This document shows positions 8,545 through 16,842 of a stretch of DNA of 64,000 nt, one piece after another. Under the pieces are notes generated by a model. It was not told the DNA's origin and searched no databases. It saw only the letters and a program-made list of their open reading frames with translations. The translations under genes were made by a program, and so were the position numbers. This stretch comes from Paludibacteraceae bacterium. Its GTDB lineage: Bacteria > Bacteroidota > Bacteroidia > Bacteroidales > Paludibacteraceae. Numbering within the stretch: position 1 is the stretch's first letter; every line of letters begins with the position of its first letter. Where the stretch lies: contig JAKSNS010000001.1 in assembly GCA_024399545.1 (NCBI GenBank), positions 1 through 64,000 of the forward strand, given 5' to 3'.

Positions 8545-8723
8545 TTCATTGTATGAGTCCACTTGAAAAAGTCTAAAAATGCATTTTGTGATTTATTATA
8601 CAGTGATAATCAATCTTGTATTTTGCGATTTTTTGCAAGAAACGACTTTTTCGGGTAGGTTCTTATTTTATGATTTTTTGATAAAAAAGTATAACCTATA
8701 GGAAGTTTGACTGACCTAAAAAC

Positions 8724-8795
8724 GTCAACTTGGTGAATGAAAAAGTGTCAACTTGGTGAACAGAAAAAAGGCAACCATTTGACGAACAGAAAATT
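8724..8795 (+). repeat. three ~23-bp tandem repeats before the ATPase remnant
   Basis: GTCAACTTGGTGAATGAAAAAGT starts at 8724 and is repeated at 8747 as GTCAACTTGGTGAACAGAAAA; a third, more diverged copy starts at 8770 (GGCAACCATTTGACGAACAG). The period is 23 bp. Further degenerate A-run copies lie upstream from about 8674 (GATAAAAAAGTATAACC). The array ends about 33 bases before the start codon at 8829. It shares the GAAAAAGTGT core with the arrays at 1477 and 23939. Confidence 0.85.
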
Positions 8796-8828
8796 ATGTT
8801 GTAATATTGTGGTTGGGAAAAACGCCTT

Positions 8829-9612
8829 ATGAACGACTATAAAAATAGGATAGCAGACTACCTGTTGGAAGAGCAACTTGAAGCAGTTGGAGCCGTGCTT
8901 ATACAAGGTCCAAAATGGTGTGGCAAGACCACCACGGCTGCCCAATGTGCAAATAGTGTCGTATATATGGACGACCCTGCGCGCAAGGATATTTATCTCA
9001 AAATGGCAGAAACGGCACCATTGATTCTGTTTGAAGGGGCTAAGCCAAGGCTCATTGACGAATGGCAGCTTGCACCGCAACTATGGGATGCTGCAAGGTT
9101 TGACATAAGCCAGAAAGGTGAAAATGGCTTATACATTTTCACAGGTTCATCAGTGCCGGCAGATGAAAGCAAGATAACGCATTCTGGCGTAGGCCGTTTT
9201 GGCAAGATAACCATGCGTCCAATGTCGTTATGGGAGTCCGGGGAATCGAATGGTTCCGTCAGTCTTGCCTCAATGTTCGATGGTGAGATGAAGGCGGCAA
9301 CAGCCGATGCCAAGACAATTGAGGAACTTAGCTTCCTTATTTGCAGGGGTGGCTGGCCTGGGTCATTGACACTGAAGCCAAAAGCTGCGCTGTTGCAGGC
9401 ACGGAATTATGTGGATATTGTGGCTGACTAAGCTCGGTGGGGAGACACTTGTCGAGAGTGGTGCATCTTCGTTACTTAAACTCGCCTCGAAGATTGATAC
9501 CGACAAAATGAAGGCACCATCGTTTATGATGGTGGTTACTGGTGTCGGGGAATATGCTTATCGCCGTGATGACGGCGTTTGCGTTGTCCCAATAGGAGCG
9601 CTGAAACATTGA
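8829..9612 (+). pseudogene. AAA/DUF4143 ATPase with internal deletion
   Basis: Remnant of a second-subtype COG1373 ATPase. The first frame (8829-9431) gives an intact ATPase half: Walker A in GPKWCGKT, Walker B in RLIDEWQ, then FTGSS and MRPMSLWESGESNG. It breaks off at QARNYVDIVAD and a stop. From about 9425, in the +1 frame, the family's C-terminal end follows: KLGGETLVESGASSLLKLAS, then IDTDKMKAPSF and VVPIGALKH, ending at 9612. The middle DUF4143 part, by family length roughly 150-200 residues, is missing, so a deletion also shifted the frame. The upstream repeat array is kept. Confidence 0.8.
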
Positions 9613-9653
9613 ATGTTCAGTCTGATTGTGTGGGTATAATATTTATATAGAAT

Positions 9654-10559
9654 ATGCTATCAGTAATAATTTGTACATATAACAGGGAAAGATATATACG
9701 ACCGTTGCTTGAGTCGTTGGTGGCTAACACGTTGTCCAAGAATGAGTATGAAATACTGCTTGTTGATAACAACTGCAAGGACAACACTCGGGGAGTGTGC
9801 AGGGATTTTGCCGATGAGCATCCAGATGTCACGTTCAGGTATGTTGAGGAGCATGAGCAGGGGTTGTCGGCGGCTAAGAATTGCGGAATACGCGAAGCTA
9901 AGGGTGATTTGATTGTCTATGTGGATGATGATGCGGTGGTGGACAATAATTATTTGGAGGATTATGTACGGTGGTTCGAGGGTCATCCTGAGACGATGGC
10001 TCTTGGTGGTCCTATTCTGCCTATGTATGAGAAAAGTGGCGAGCCTCGGTGGATGACACCATACACAAGGGCGTTGCTGACGGCATGGATGGATTATGGA
10101 CGGAAGGTGAGAAAATACCCTAAAGGCAGATACCCGGGTGGTGGAAACGCCGCTTTCAGGAAATGCGTGTTTGAAAAAGTGGGTGTGTTCAATACGGCAC
10201 TTGGTCGCAAGGGCGGCAACCTGATGGGCAGCGAGGAGAAGGATATTTTCGACAAAATGCGCACTCTCGGCATGGAAATCCTCTATCTGCCAACGCCTGT
10301 GTTGCACCACAGCATACCTCCGGCTAAACTTGAAAAGGATTATTTCGACCGTCTGACGTTGCAGATTGGGCGCAGCGAGCGTCAGCGCACTTTATCTATA
10401 GGAATATCCAAATACATCAAACGTCTGATTTCCGAGGGCGTCAAATGGGGTGGAACATTGGTGCTGTGGTGCAGGTACGCATTGGCAATGCAACCTGCGA
10501 AAGGAAACAAACTCATTGCTTTCAGAATAAATGTAACCAAAGGGCTGTTGGGAAAATAA
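9654..10559 (+). CDS. glycosyltransferase family 2
   Basis: A 301-aa GT-A glycosyltransferase. The N-terminus LSVIICTYNRERYIRPLL and LLVDNNCKDNT are the GT2 nucleotide-sugar site; VDDDAVV near residue 90 is the metal-binding DxD, and GGPILPMYE follows. GGGNAAFRK and GSEEKDIFDKM (about 190) fit the acceptor site and catalytic ED region. The C-terminal tail has a hydrophobic or amphipathic stretch but no clear multi-span domain. It would add a sugar to a surface polysaccharide and closes the glycan locus. The G+C-richer codon use matches the GT4 at 303 rather than the A+T-rich block between. Confidence 0.88.
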   Translation: MLSVIICTYNRERYIRPLLESLVANTLSKNEYEILLVDNNCKDNTRGVCRDFADEHPDVTFRYVEEHEQGLSAAKNCGIREAKGDLIVYVDDDAVVDNNYLEDYVRWFEGHPETMALGGPILPMYEKSGEPRWMTPYTRALLTAWMDYGRKVRKYPKGRYPGGGNAAFRKCVFEKVGVFNTALGRKGGNLMGSEEKDIFDKMRTLGMEILYLPTPVLHHSIPPAKLEKDYFDRLTLQIGRSERQRTLSIGISKYIKRLISEGVKWGGTLVLWCRYALAMQPAKGNKLIAFRINVTKGLLGK

Positions 10560-10728
10560 GCCATCACTAAAAACCGACCCCCAACTTTTCAGGTGAAATT
10601 ATTGAAATTATTGAAATACGCATACAAATGCGCACACTAACTCACAACACAAAAGAGCAAGAAAAGAGCAAGCCCTACCGTACCATAAAAACAGAAAAAT
10701 TCCCGAAGTCAGAACATATAGTCATTTG

Positions 10729-11253
10729 CTATTTTCCGGGCAATTCCAATCTCAACACACGCATAATGCGTTTATCACCTGATTTTTGCTCCTCATCTAT
10801 GGCAGTCTCCCCTGTTGCCTTGAAACCACATTTCTCCATCACACGGCCAGACGCGGGATTGTCGATATAATGGCTCGCTATCAGCGATTTATAGCTGGTC
10901 TCACGGCGGATATGGTCAAGCATAAGTTGCAACGCCTCAGTGCAAATCCCCTTGTTCCAATATGGCTTGCCAATCCAATATCCGACAAGGGGTTCGCCTT
11001 TGCGTGCAGGCAGATTCAGGTCATATTCAGGCATATAGCCCATACAGCCGATTGGTTCGCCAGTCTCTTTCAGCACAATTGCCCATATAGTCGGGATGGC
11101 GAAAACAGTTCTGATTACCTCCTGACTCTCTTCTACCGATTTATGGGGAGGCCAGCCGGCACGTACACCCACATCCTTGTCGCTTGCATATTTATATAGA
11201 GCCTCGGCATCTGACTCTTGCCATGGGCGGAGAATGATTCTGTCTGTCTGCAT
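10729..11253 (-). CDS. GNAT N-acetyltransferase (RimJ/RimL type)
   Basis: A 174-aa acetyltransferase that would use acetyl-CoA to modify an amine, typically a protein N-terminus or small molecule. MQTDRIILRPWQESDAEALY is the usual start of the RimJ/RimL group; GYWIGKPYWNKGICTEAL near residue 88 is the acetyl-CoA pyrophosphate loop, and SGRVMEKCGFKATG near 138 is motif B. It ends convergent with the GT2 gene and starts one base after the stop of the zinc-ribbon gene, so the two form a minus-strand pair. The substrate is unknown. Confidence 0.87.
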   Translation of the reverse strand: MQTDRIILRPWQESDAEALYKYASDKDVGVRAGWPPHKSVEESQEVIRTVFAIPTIWAIVLKETGEPIGCMGYMPEYDLNLPARKGEPLVGYWIGKPYWNKGICTEALQLMLDHIRRETSYKSLIASHYIDNPASGRVMEKCGFKATGETAIDEEQKSGDKRIMRVLRLELPGK

Positions 11254-11254
11254 T

Positions 11255-11857
11255 TTATCTTCTCTTCAGCATCACCAACTCAGCATCTGCGCCATCCTTT
11301 CCATATTCGCTGACAAGGATAAATTTCTCGCAGCAGGCTATGCCGTAGCAACGGTTGTCATTCTTGACCACTTGATTTCCCCAATACGTTGCATTGTCGT
11401 CAAGGAGTTTCACCTCATTGCCGTTGATATTATAAGCCTGATTAACGAAAGAGCCTTGCAGCACATACAAGTTCGTAATGTGAAGGTTCCGGATTCCGAG
11501 AGCGTTTACCTCATCAATTAACACCTTCTTCATAGGATGGTCAGCGTGAGGCAACTGGTCGGCAGGCAAATTCCAACGTTTCAGGGTTGGGTATAACTGA
11601 CGCAGCACCTCTTTATACTGACATGCAGTAAGGTTTTGCCCCGTGTTATTGTTATATTCATCCACAAACATCGAGCAATACTCCACCATCTCTTCCATAG
11701 TGAAATCACCCGTGAATGCCCCATCCCTGTAACAATAGATGCAGTAATCATCGTTTTTGCCACCATCGGCATTAGTGCCAAGAATATCGTCATTCAGAGG
11801 CATTCCGCAACTCTGACAGAATTTTGTTTCGTTTTTCATATTGTTTCGTTTTTCCAT
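11255..11857 (-). CDS. zinc-ribbon domain protein
   Basis: A 200-aa soluble protein. The N-terminal 40 residues form a putative zinc ribbon (CQSCGMPL, then CIYCYRDG), as in the zinc_ribbon_2 family, followed by a helical segment (FTMEEMVEYC). The last 90 residues look like a separate small beta-rich domain of unknown type. The start could be 11857 or the second ATG at 11839; the two share a near-identical 12-base surrounding repeat. Tandem promoters at 12035 and 12115 probably serve it together with the small lipoprotein gene. Function is unknown. Confidence 0.8.
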   Translation of the reverse strand: MEKRNNMKNETKFCQSCGMPLNDDILGTNADGGKNDDYCIYCYRDGAFTGDFTMEEMVEYCSMFVDEYNNNTGQNLTACQYKEVLRQLYPTLKRWNLPADQLPHADHPMKKVLIDEVNALGIRNLHITNLYVLQGSFVNQAYNINGNEVKLLDDNATYWGNQVVKNDNRCYGIACCEKFILVSEYGKDGADAELVMLKRR

Positions 11858-11882
11858 ACTGCAAAATTTCGTTCATTCATCG

Positions 11883-11996
11883 CTATATATCAAACTCATC
11901 AGGTTTTGGTCCTTCGTTGTCATACTTATTGCACGATGCCAAGAGCACGCTCAATGTTACAGATAGCACAAGAAATAATACCTTACTGGTTTTCAT
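11883..11996 (-). CDS. small lipoprotein, 37 aa
   Basis: A short gene encoding MKTSKVLFLVLSVTLSVLLA followed by SCNKYDNEGPKPDEFDI. It is a complete signal peptide with a lipobox (LLASC) and only 17 mature residues, so it would be a tiny membrane-anchored peptide. It lies directly downstream of minus-strand promoters and 25 bases before the zinc-ribbon gene. Similar mini-lipoproteins occur in Bacteroidetes, but no family or function was recognised. Confidence 0.6.
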   Translation of the reverse strand: MKTSKVLFLVLSVTLSVLLASCNKYDNEGPKPDEFDI

Positions 11997-12034
11997 AATA
12001 TATACAGTCTATTGCTTTCCCTGTTTTCGGGGTG

Positions 12035-12042
12035 CAAAGGTA
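12035..12042 (-). promoter_or_regulatory. minus-strand -7 box (TACCTTTG)
   Basis: CAAAGGTA on the plus strand is TACCTTTG on the minus strand, about 40 bases before the 37-aa lipoprotein start. The context GGTGCAAAGGTA is repeated at 12111. No good -33 box is seen. Confidence 0.55.
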
Positions 12043-12114
12043 GGCATTTGTCGGCATACATAGTTGTAAAAAATGGACATCTTTAATAGTGCTTGTGTGT
12101 CTGTTTCCATGGTG

Positions 12115-12144
12115 CAAAGGTACAACTATTTTCTGACTTGACAA
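12115..12144 (-). promoter_or_regulatory. second minus-strand promoter
   Basis: TACCTTTG (12122..12115) with TTG (12144..12142) 20 bases upstream matches the Bacteroidetes -33/-7 layout. It is a tandem promoter for the lipoprotein, zinc-ribbon and GNAT genes. Confidence 0.6.
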
Positions 12145-12153
12145 TGGCTTTTT

Positions 12154-12178
12154 CACACGAAACGTTATAAAGCCAAAA
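12154..12178 (+). repeat. solitary copy of a MITE-like end
   Basis: CACACGAAACGTTATAAAGCC here is nearly identical to CACACGAAACGTTATAGAGCC at 47297, the right end of the small element at 47070-47316. No partner end is seen nearby, so it is probably a remnant. Confidence 0.45.
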
Positions 12179-12193
12179 TATATTCAGAATAAA

Positions 12194-12225
12194 TTTGGTG
12201 AATAGATGAAAATGTTGTATCTTTG
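12194..12225 (+). promoter_or_regulatory. promoter of the AAA ATPase gene
   Basis: TTTG at 12194-12197 and TATCTTTG at 12218-12225 with a 20-base spacer match the Bacteroidetes consensus. Downstream, a 14-bp direct repeat (TTATCATAAAATGA twice) creates a five-codon frame, MIIIK, whose TGA overlaps the gene's ATG. Confidence 0.75.
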
Positions 12226-12255
12226 CCGCTGTTATCATAAAATGATTATCATAAA

Positions 12256-13386
12256 ATGAAAATAGAAATAAATCCCTTCATTACAAGTGGTTATGCAGGT
12301 CCAGAGTATTTTTGTGACAGAGTACAAGAGACTCAAGACATCATCGACTTGCTCACAAACGGCAACAATCTGGCACTAATTTCGCCTCGACGTTTGGGGA
12401 AAACGGATTTGTTGCGCCATTGTTTCTCGCAACGTCAGATACAGGAGCATTACTATACCTTCATAATCGATATCTACTCGACCAATTCGTTGGCTGAAAT
12501 GGCCGACCGTATGGGCAAAACTATACTGGAGAGCCTCAAACCAAAAGGACGTAGGGTGTGGGAATCATTTCTGAATGTAATGTCGTCAATCAAATCTTCG
12601 ATTACGTTTGATTCATTCGGAATGCCGTCTTGGAGTGTGGGCATTGGTGATATTCACAATCCCTCCGCCACGTTAGACGAGATATTCAGATATCTGCAAC
12701 AAGCGGATAAACCATGTTTGGTTGCTATTGACGAGTTTCAGCAAATACTGAAATATGGTGACAATCAGGTTGAAGCTGCTATGCGCACACACATACAATA
12801 CTGCGGCAACGCGCATTTTGTCTTCTCGGGATCTCAACGACATCTGATGGGGAGCATCTTCACTTCGTCGGCACGTCCTTTCTACCAGAGTGTCACAATC
12901 ATCAATCTTTATCCGATTGCATTGGATAAGTATTCCGAGTTTTGTCATAAACAATTTGCATTGGGCAATAAAAGCCTTGACGATGACCTGATTGTACAAA
13001 TATACAATAAATTTGAAGGAGTGACTTTTTATCTTCAGAAGGTCATGAATATCCTTTATATGCGTACTCCTGAAAACGGGAATTGTTCGATAGACGAACT
13101 GCAGCCGGCCATTGACTACATAATAGACTTTACTGCAGGGACATACCAGGATCTGATGTATCAGTTACCTGAGAAACAGCATATTGTATTACGCGCAATC
13201 AGTCAGGATTGCAAAGTCAGCCAAATTAAGTCGGGCTCATTCGTAAAGAAACATGCACTTGTTTCGGCAAGTTCGGTCAATTCTGCCGTCCGGGCTCTCA
13301 TGGATAAGGATCTTGTGACACAAGACCAGGGATACTATCAGGTTTACGACAAATTTCTTGCTATCTGGCTGAACCGCCAACAATGA
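12256..13386 (+). CDS. AAA ATPase, COG1672-like
   Basis: A 376-aa predicted ATPase of the archaeal-type/COG1672 group, abundant in Bacteroidetes. It opens with INPFITSGYAGPEYFCDRVQ, the usual start before the P-loop. Walker A is SPRRLGKTDLL (about residue 48) and Walker B is CLVAIDEFQQ (about 155), followed by VFSGSQRHLMGSIF, a sensor-like motif. The C-terminal 90 residues look like a winged-helix region. Unlike the DUF4143 genes it shows no PD-(D/E)XK signature and has no repeat array upstream. Role unknown; relatives are suggested to be NTP-dependent switches in defence or signalling. Confidence 0.85.
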   Translation: MKIEINPFITSGYAGPEYFCDRVQETQDIIDLLTNGNNLALISPRRLGKTDLLRHCFSQRQIQEHYYTFIIDIYSTNSLAEMADRMGKTILESLKPKGRRVWESFLNVMSSIKSSITFDSFGMPSWSVGIGDIHNPSATLDEIFRYLQQADKPCLVAIDEFQQILKYGDNQVEAAMRTHIQYCGNAHFVFSGSQRHLMGSIFTSSARPFYQSVTIINLYPIALDKYSEFCHKQFALGNKSLDDDLIVQIYNKFEGVTFYLQKVMNILYMRTPENGNCSIDELQPAIDYIIDFTAGTYQDLMYQLPEKQHIVLRAISQDCKVSQIKSGSFVKKHALVSASSVNSAVRALMDKDLVTQDQGYYQVYDKFLAIWLNRQQ

Positions 13387-13529
13387 TTTTCCGATAGGCT
13401 ATCCTCCGGAATTCTGAACCCTATTTTGAACGGATATGCTCTGGAATATGTAGATAAACACGCCATCGTATCTGGAGTTCCTCACGGGAATACTCGGACA
13501 GGAGGTCGCAAGTCCGTCATGCCTCCGTA
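13387..13529. other. noncoding stretch
   Basis: First part of the gap between the convergent ATPase and nuclease genes. No coding frame or promoter was found; the rest of the gap holds the hairpin at 13530 and repeat R1. Confidence 0.5.
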
Positions 13530-13577
13530 GTGAACTCGATTCTCGTCCGTTTCAGAACGGAGAAGAATCGAGTTCAC
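13530..13577. terminator. 22-bp stem hairpin between convergent genes
   Basis: The arms 13530-13551 and 13556-13577 (GTGAACTCGATTCT at the outer end) pair with two mismatches around a 4-base loop TCAG. There is no U-run, so it is a strong RNA or DNA hairpin rather than a classic terminator. It lies between convergent genes and touches the start of repeat R1. Confidence 0.6.
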
Positions 13578-13763
13578 TCTGGACTATCAGCGAAGTCACG
13601 GCAAAGTTTCTGTTTTCATACGGTGGTTTTGCACTGGTTCTACTAAAAGTTCGCTATGACTTTGCTGATCCTTCGCCGTGCCTCTGCTCTTTAGTAGAGA
13701 AACAGCAGACAATTAGTAGAGAAATAGCAGAGGCACAAAAAAGGCATTTCGGACCATTTCTCC
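13576..13763 (+). repeat. direct repeat R1 flanking the DUF1016 gene
   Basis: A ~188-bp noncoding repeat beginning ACTCTGGACTATCAGCGAAG and ending near a CATTTCTCC segment. A second copy lies at 15336-15535 in the same orientation, with an 11-bp insertion and scattered substitutions. Internal hairpins are visible, for example around CTCTGCTctttAG. The pair brackets the nuclease gene. Confidence 0.85.
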
Positions 13764-13891
13764 TTTTCCGAACCATGCAAATCTCACAATCTCATAATCT
13801 CAGTGAAAATCCCGCACACAAACACACCTTTGTCACGTTTCAAGTCATAACTGACGAATTAACCAGGTCTTTTGACCCGCAAAAAGCATTT

Positions 13892-15076
13892 CTATGGAAC
13901 AATGGCATCATCATCCTCGTTATCACAGTTTATCAACTGCAGCAATTCATCCTTTGGAGGGAGCACAGCTTTCAACCGCTCATCCATATCGCTATAAGTT
14001 TTATATGTGGCAACACCCATAGGGTGGTCATAATCCTGAATGACATATTCCACAAATGATTTGTCTGCCTTCTTGCAAAGGATAAGTCCTATTGAAGGGT
14101 TCTCGCCAGCAAGTTTCTCGTCGTCATTCAATATTCTGAGATATGCAGACAACTGACCGAGGTAACTTGGCTTGAATTCGCCTTTCTTTAGTTCAATTGC
14201 CACGAGGCTTTTCAGCTCACGGTTGAAGAAAAGAAGATCCACCCAACTGTCATGTCCCAGTTTGTCATAATGCACTTGATGTCCGATGTATGTGAACGAG
14301 CGGCCAAATGCCATTATATAATTTTTTATGTTCATCACAATCTGCTTCTCTATCACACGCTCATCGATGTCTTCGGGATCCATCTCGTCAATCTCCTCCA
14401 CATTAATGAAATCAAGCAGGTATTGATCTTTGAACATCTGCAATGTCTGCATTGCCAGTTTCTTGTCTGGAATAGTCTTGAAGAAATTGCTTGGGATACG
14501 GTCTTGTTTTTCATAGACCTTTGCTTTCAGTAATGTTTCCAGATCATCTACTTTCAGTCGTTGGTTGTAAGCCAACTGAATGTAATACTTCCGTTCGTCC
14601 AATGTCTCTGTATAACGAAGAATCATTGAATGATGAGAAAAACTGATGTTCAGAAATGCTATAATTGGGAATTCCTCATATCCTGTCAGCTTCAATGGGT
14701 ATATCATATCCAAATCGGTAATCGGGATTACCGATTTGTCGATATTGTTAATTTTTGTATTTTCGGTAATCGGAATTACCGATTTGGGCTCTATTTCTCT
14801 CCATTCCTCGTAGAACGTGCGCATTCTCTTTATCATACTGGCAGAAAAACCTCTCAAACCCGGCAGTTCTGTTTTCAGCAGTTTGCTGATTGATTCTATG
14901 GCATTCTGTCCCCAGAAACCCTTTCGCGAATTTTCGGACACAAAGCGTCCTATGCCGAAATAGAGAGCCAGTTGCTCCTGATTAACGGCCTGTGCTGCAC
15001 GAGTCTGACTTTGCAGGATGGCAGTTTTTATGGTGGCTACCGCCTTGTTGATTCTTGTAATATCGTTATTCTCCAT
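13892..15076 (-). CDS. DUF1016 (YhcG-like) PD-(D/E)XK nuclease family protein
   Basis: A 394-aa protein. Residues 1-100 are the DUF1016 N-terminal helical domain (IGRFVSENSRKGFWGQNAI, LRGFSASMIKRMRTFYEEW). A variable linker holds a repeated KSVIPIT heptad 16 residues apart, encoded by two near-perfect DNA palindromes (around 14714 and 14764). The C-terminal half is a PD-(D/E)XK nuclease-like domain: VDLLFF then AIELKKGEF near residues 275-300. Relatives are linked to mobile and defence loci; biochemical function is not established. The gene lies between two direct repeats (R1, R2) and has its own promoter at 15256 with a long leader. Intact by length. Confidence 0.88.
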   Translation of the reverse strand: MENNDITRINKAVATIKTAILQSQTRAAQAVNQEQLALYFGIGRFVSENSRKGFWGQNAIESISKLLKTELPGLRGFSASMIKRMRTFYEEWREIEPKSVIPITENTKINNIDKSVIPITDLDMIYPLKLTGYEEFPIIAFLNISFSHHSMILRYTETLDERKYYIQLAYNQRLKVDDLETLLKAKVYEKQDRIPSNFFKTIPDKKLAMQTLQMFKDQYLLDFINVEEIDEMDPEDIDERVIEKQIVMNIKNYIMAFGRSFTYIGHQVHYDKLGHDSWVDLLFFNRELKSLVAIELKKGEFKPSYLGQLSAYLRILNDDEKLAGENPSIGLILCKKADKSFVEYVIQDYDHPMGVATYKTYSDMDERLKAVLPPKDELLQLINCDNEDDDAIVP

Positions 15077-15255
15077 AGGTTTGTATTATTGTTTGTTATG
15101 GGGCGAAAAAGTCACTGTCATTACCCATAAGTATATCCTGATTATATGTTACGGGCAAAACCATCATTGCACGATATATGCACAATATCTATGTATATTC
15201 CCGTATATTAATCCCATAACCATAATATCAGGACAAAACACCTAATTTTCGATTG

Positions 15256-15288
15256 CAAAGGTACGGATAATTTTTGAACTGGCAAAAC
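15256..15288 (-). promoter_or_regulatory. promoter of the DUF1016 gene
   Basis: TACCTTTG (15263..15256) and TTTTG (15288..15284) with 20 bases between give a good minus-strand promoter. The untranslated leader would be about 170 bases. Confidence 0.7.
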
Positions 15289-15335
15289 AAAAAGAACTAA
15301 AATTAGTCCATTATTCCATCTATATTGGATTAAGA

Positions 15336-15535
15336 ACTCTGGACTATCAGCGAAGTCACGGCAAAGTTTCTGTTTTCATGCGGTGATTTTGCGGTGGTTT
15401 TGCACTGGTTCTACTGAAGGTTCGCTATGCCTTCGCTGATCCTTTGCTATGCCTCTGCTCTTTAGCAGAGAAATAGCAGAGAATTAGCAAAGAAATAGTA
15501 GAGGGTCAAAAAAGGCGCTTCAGACTATTTCTCTA
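15336..15535 (+). repeat. direct repeat R2 flanking the DUF1016 gene
   Basis: Second copy of the noncoding repeat at 13576, starting with the same ACTCTGGACTATCAGCGAAG. It carries an extra GCGGTGATTTT unit next to a matching GCGGTGGTTTT. The hairpin CTCTGCTctttAGCAGAG is perfect here, and it ends just before the stop of the next minus-strand gene. Confidence 0.85.
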
Positions 15536-15555
15536 CTCTTAACGTACCACAAACC

Positions 15556-15966
15556 TTATTCGAAGCCACACTCTTTATATTCTTTAATCCTATTATCAGT
15601 CTCTTTCTTAGACACTGCCTTATCCATGTAGTCAGCGACAAACCTGTACAAACCTGGATAGCAACTGTCTTTTAGTTTGGCAACGTCAGTCCATTCAGAA
15701 GGAAAATCCTCTTCGCCAAATAGACATCCAACATAATCGACAAAGGCAAGAACAACAATCTTTCCATCGTCGTCAAGTCCTACTCCATAAACCGTAAGGA
15801 AAACGTTATCAATAGAAGTGGCATCAACTGGAATATCATCACCAGCGGCCACAATGTAACGTTTCTCGCCTAATGATTTCAGCAGTTCTAAAGTTGCTGA
15901 ACATGCTTCTGCATTTATATTTTCTACTTGTTCCAAATACTTTTGAGGATTCAATAATTTATCCAT
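15556..15966 (-). CDS. hypothetical protein, 136 aa
   Basis: A soluble acidic protein of 136 residues with no recognised family. It has an N-terminal helical part and a central beta-rich stretch (VFLTVYGVGLDDDGKIVVLA) and lacks signal peptide or membrane segments. It lies downstream of the lipoprotein gene at 16015 in the same direction and may be the last gene of the long minus-strand series that includes the RiPP-like cluster. Confidence 0.6.
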   Translation of the reverse strand: MDKLLNPQKYLEQVENINAEACSATLELLKSLGEKRYIVAAGDDIPVDATSIDNVFLTVYGVGLDDDGKIVVLAFVDYVGCLFGEEDFPSEWTDVAKLKDSCYPGLYRFVADYMDKAVSKKETDNRIKEYKECGFE

Positions 15967-16014
15967 AACATTTCTCTAAGTTACTTCATTAAATCAATTA
16001 CTATATTTGAATAT

Positions 16015-16833
16015 TCACATATTTGGGTCATCTGCTTCGATTTCGTACGTGCCGTTGTTATATTCGGTCAGCCTTGCTCGGCAAAGCATATCATTGCCAC
16101 CAAAACCACCTCTTTTGCTTTTATGAAACTTGTATTTGTAGATTACAGAATAGGTCATACTGGTGTCTGTTGCCAACTTACAATCAGGTTGCCAACTTAC
16201 GACTTCTATATCCACATACTTTTTCCAATACTTCTCAGTCCAGTCTATAGGATTGTCATAGCCATCGAATTTGAAATCAAAAGCATTATAGTCAAAGAAA
16301 CATTTTTCCAAACATGAGTCAAGGGTGGAAAATTTTGGAAAATAATCGTTCTTGCAATAGTTCACAATCTGTCGTTTTGTTTTCTCTCGGTCAGGGAACT
16401 GCTTGGCATATTTCTCGTTAACTCCATAATCCAGATAACTGATAAATTCTATTAGGTTAATCTTACCATACCACCCTTTACCAAAACGCGATGTAAGCCA
16501 CTCACTACACAACTCTTCACTCTCCCAACAAGACTTGCCCACGGTGATTTCAAAGTTCCTACAATACTCACCTGCGAACTCGAAATACACCTTACTGATA
16601 AGTCCACTGCTATTGTACAGCATTACATTCCTCAGCAGTTGCCCATCCTTCAGTTCTTTATATAGGTGAGCTGGCTCAACTGTGTCGCAACCTTCTACAA
16701 CAGGTTGAGGCGTTTCTGCAATCGTATCTGCCTGTTGCAGTTCCTGAGGTTTTTTGTCTTGTTTTGATTCTTCTTCTGCCTTGCATGAAATCAGCAAAGC
16801 GAGAATGCCCAATAATAAAATGTGTTTTCTCAT
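16015..16833 (-). CDS. lipoprotein, unknown function
   Basis: A 272-aa secreted lipoprotein: MRKHILLLGILALLISC is a signal peptide with lipobox LISC, then a charged linker (KAEEESKQDKKP). The mature part has five or six cysteines and a DxxD-rich C-terminus, but no family was recognised. It is 9 bases downstream of the 83-aa gene, so it is likely co-transcribed with it. Probably periplasmic or outer-membrane. Confidence 0.7.
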   Translation of the reverse strand: MRKHILLLGILALLISCKAEEESKQDKKPQELQQADTIAETPQPVVEGCDTVEPAHLYKELKDGQLLRNVMLYNSSGLISKVYFEFAGEYCRNFEITVGKSCWESEELCSEWLTSRFGKGWYGKINLIEFISYLDYGVNEKYAKQFPDREKTKRQIVNYCKNDYFPKFSTLDSCLEKCFFDYNAFDFKFDGYDNPIDWTEKYWKKYVDIEVVSWQPDCKLATDTSMTYSVIYKYKFHKSKRGGFGGNDMLCRARLTEYNNGTYEIEADDPNM

Positions 16834-16842
16834 ATAAATAAA

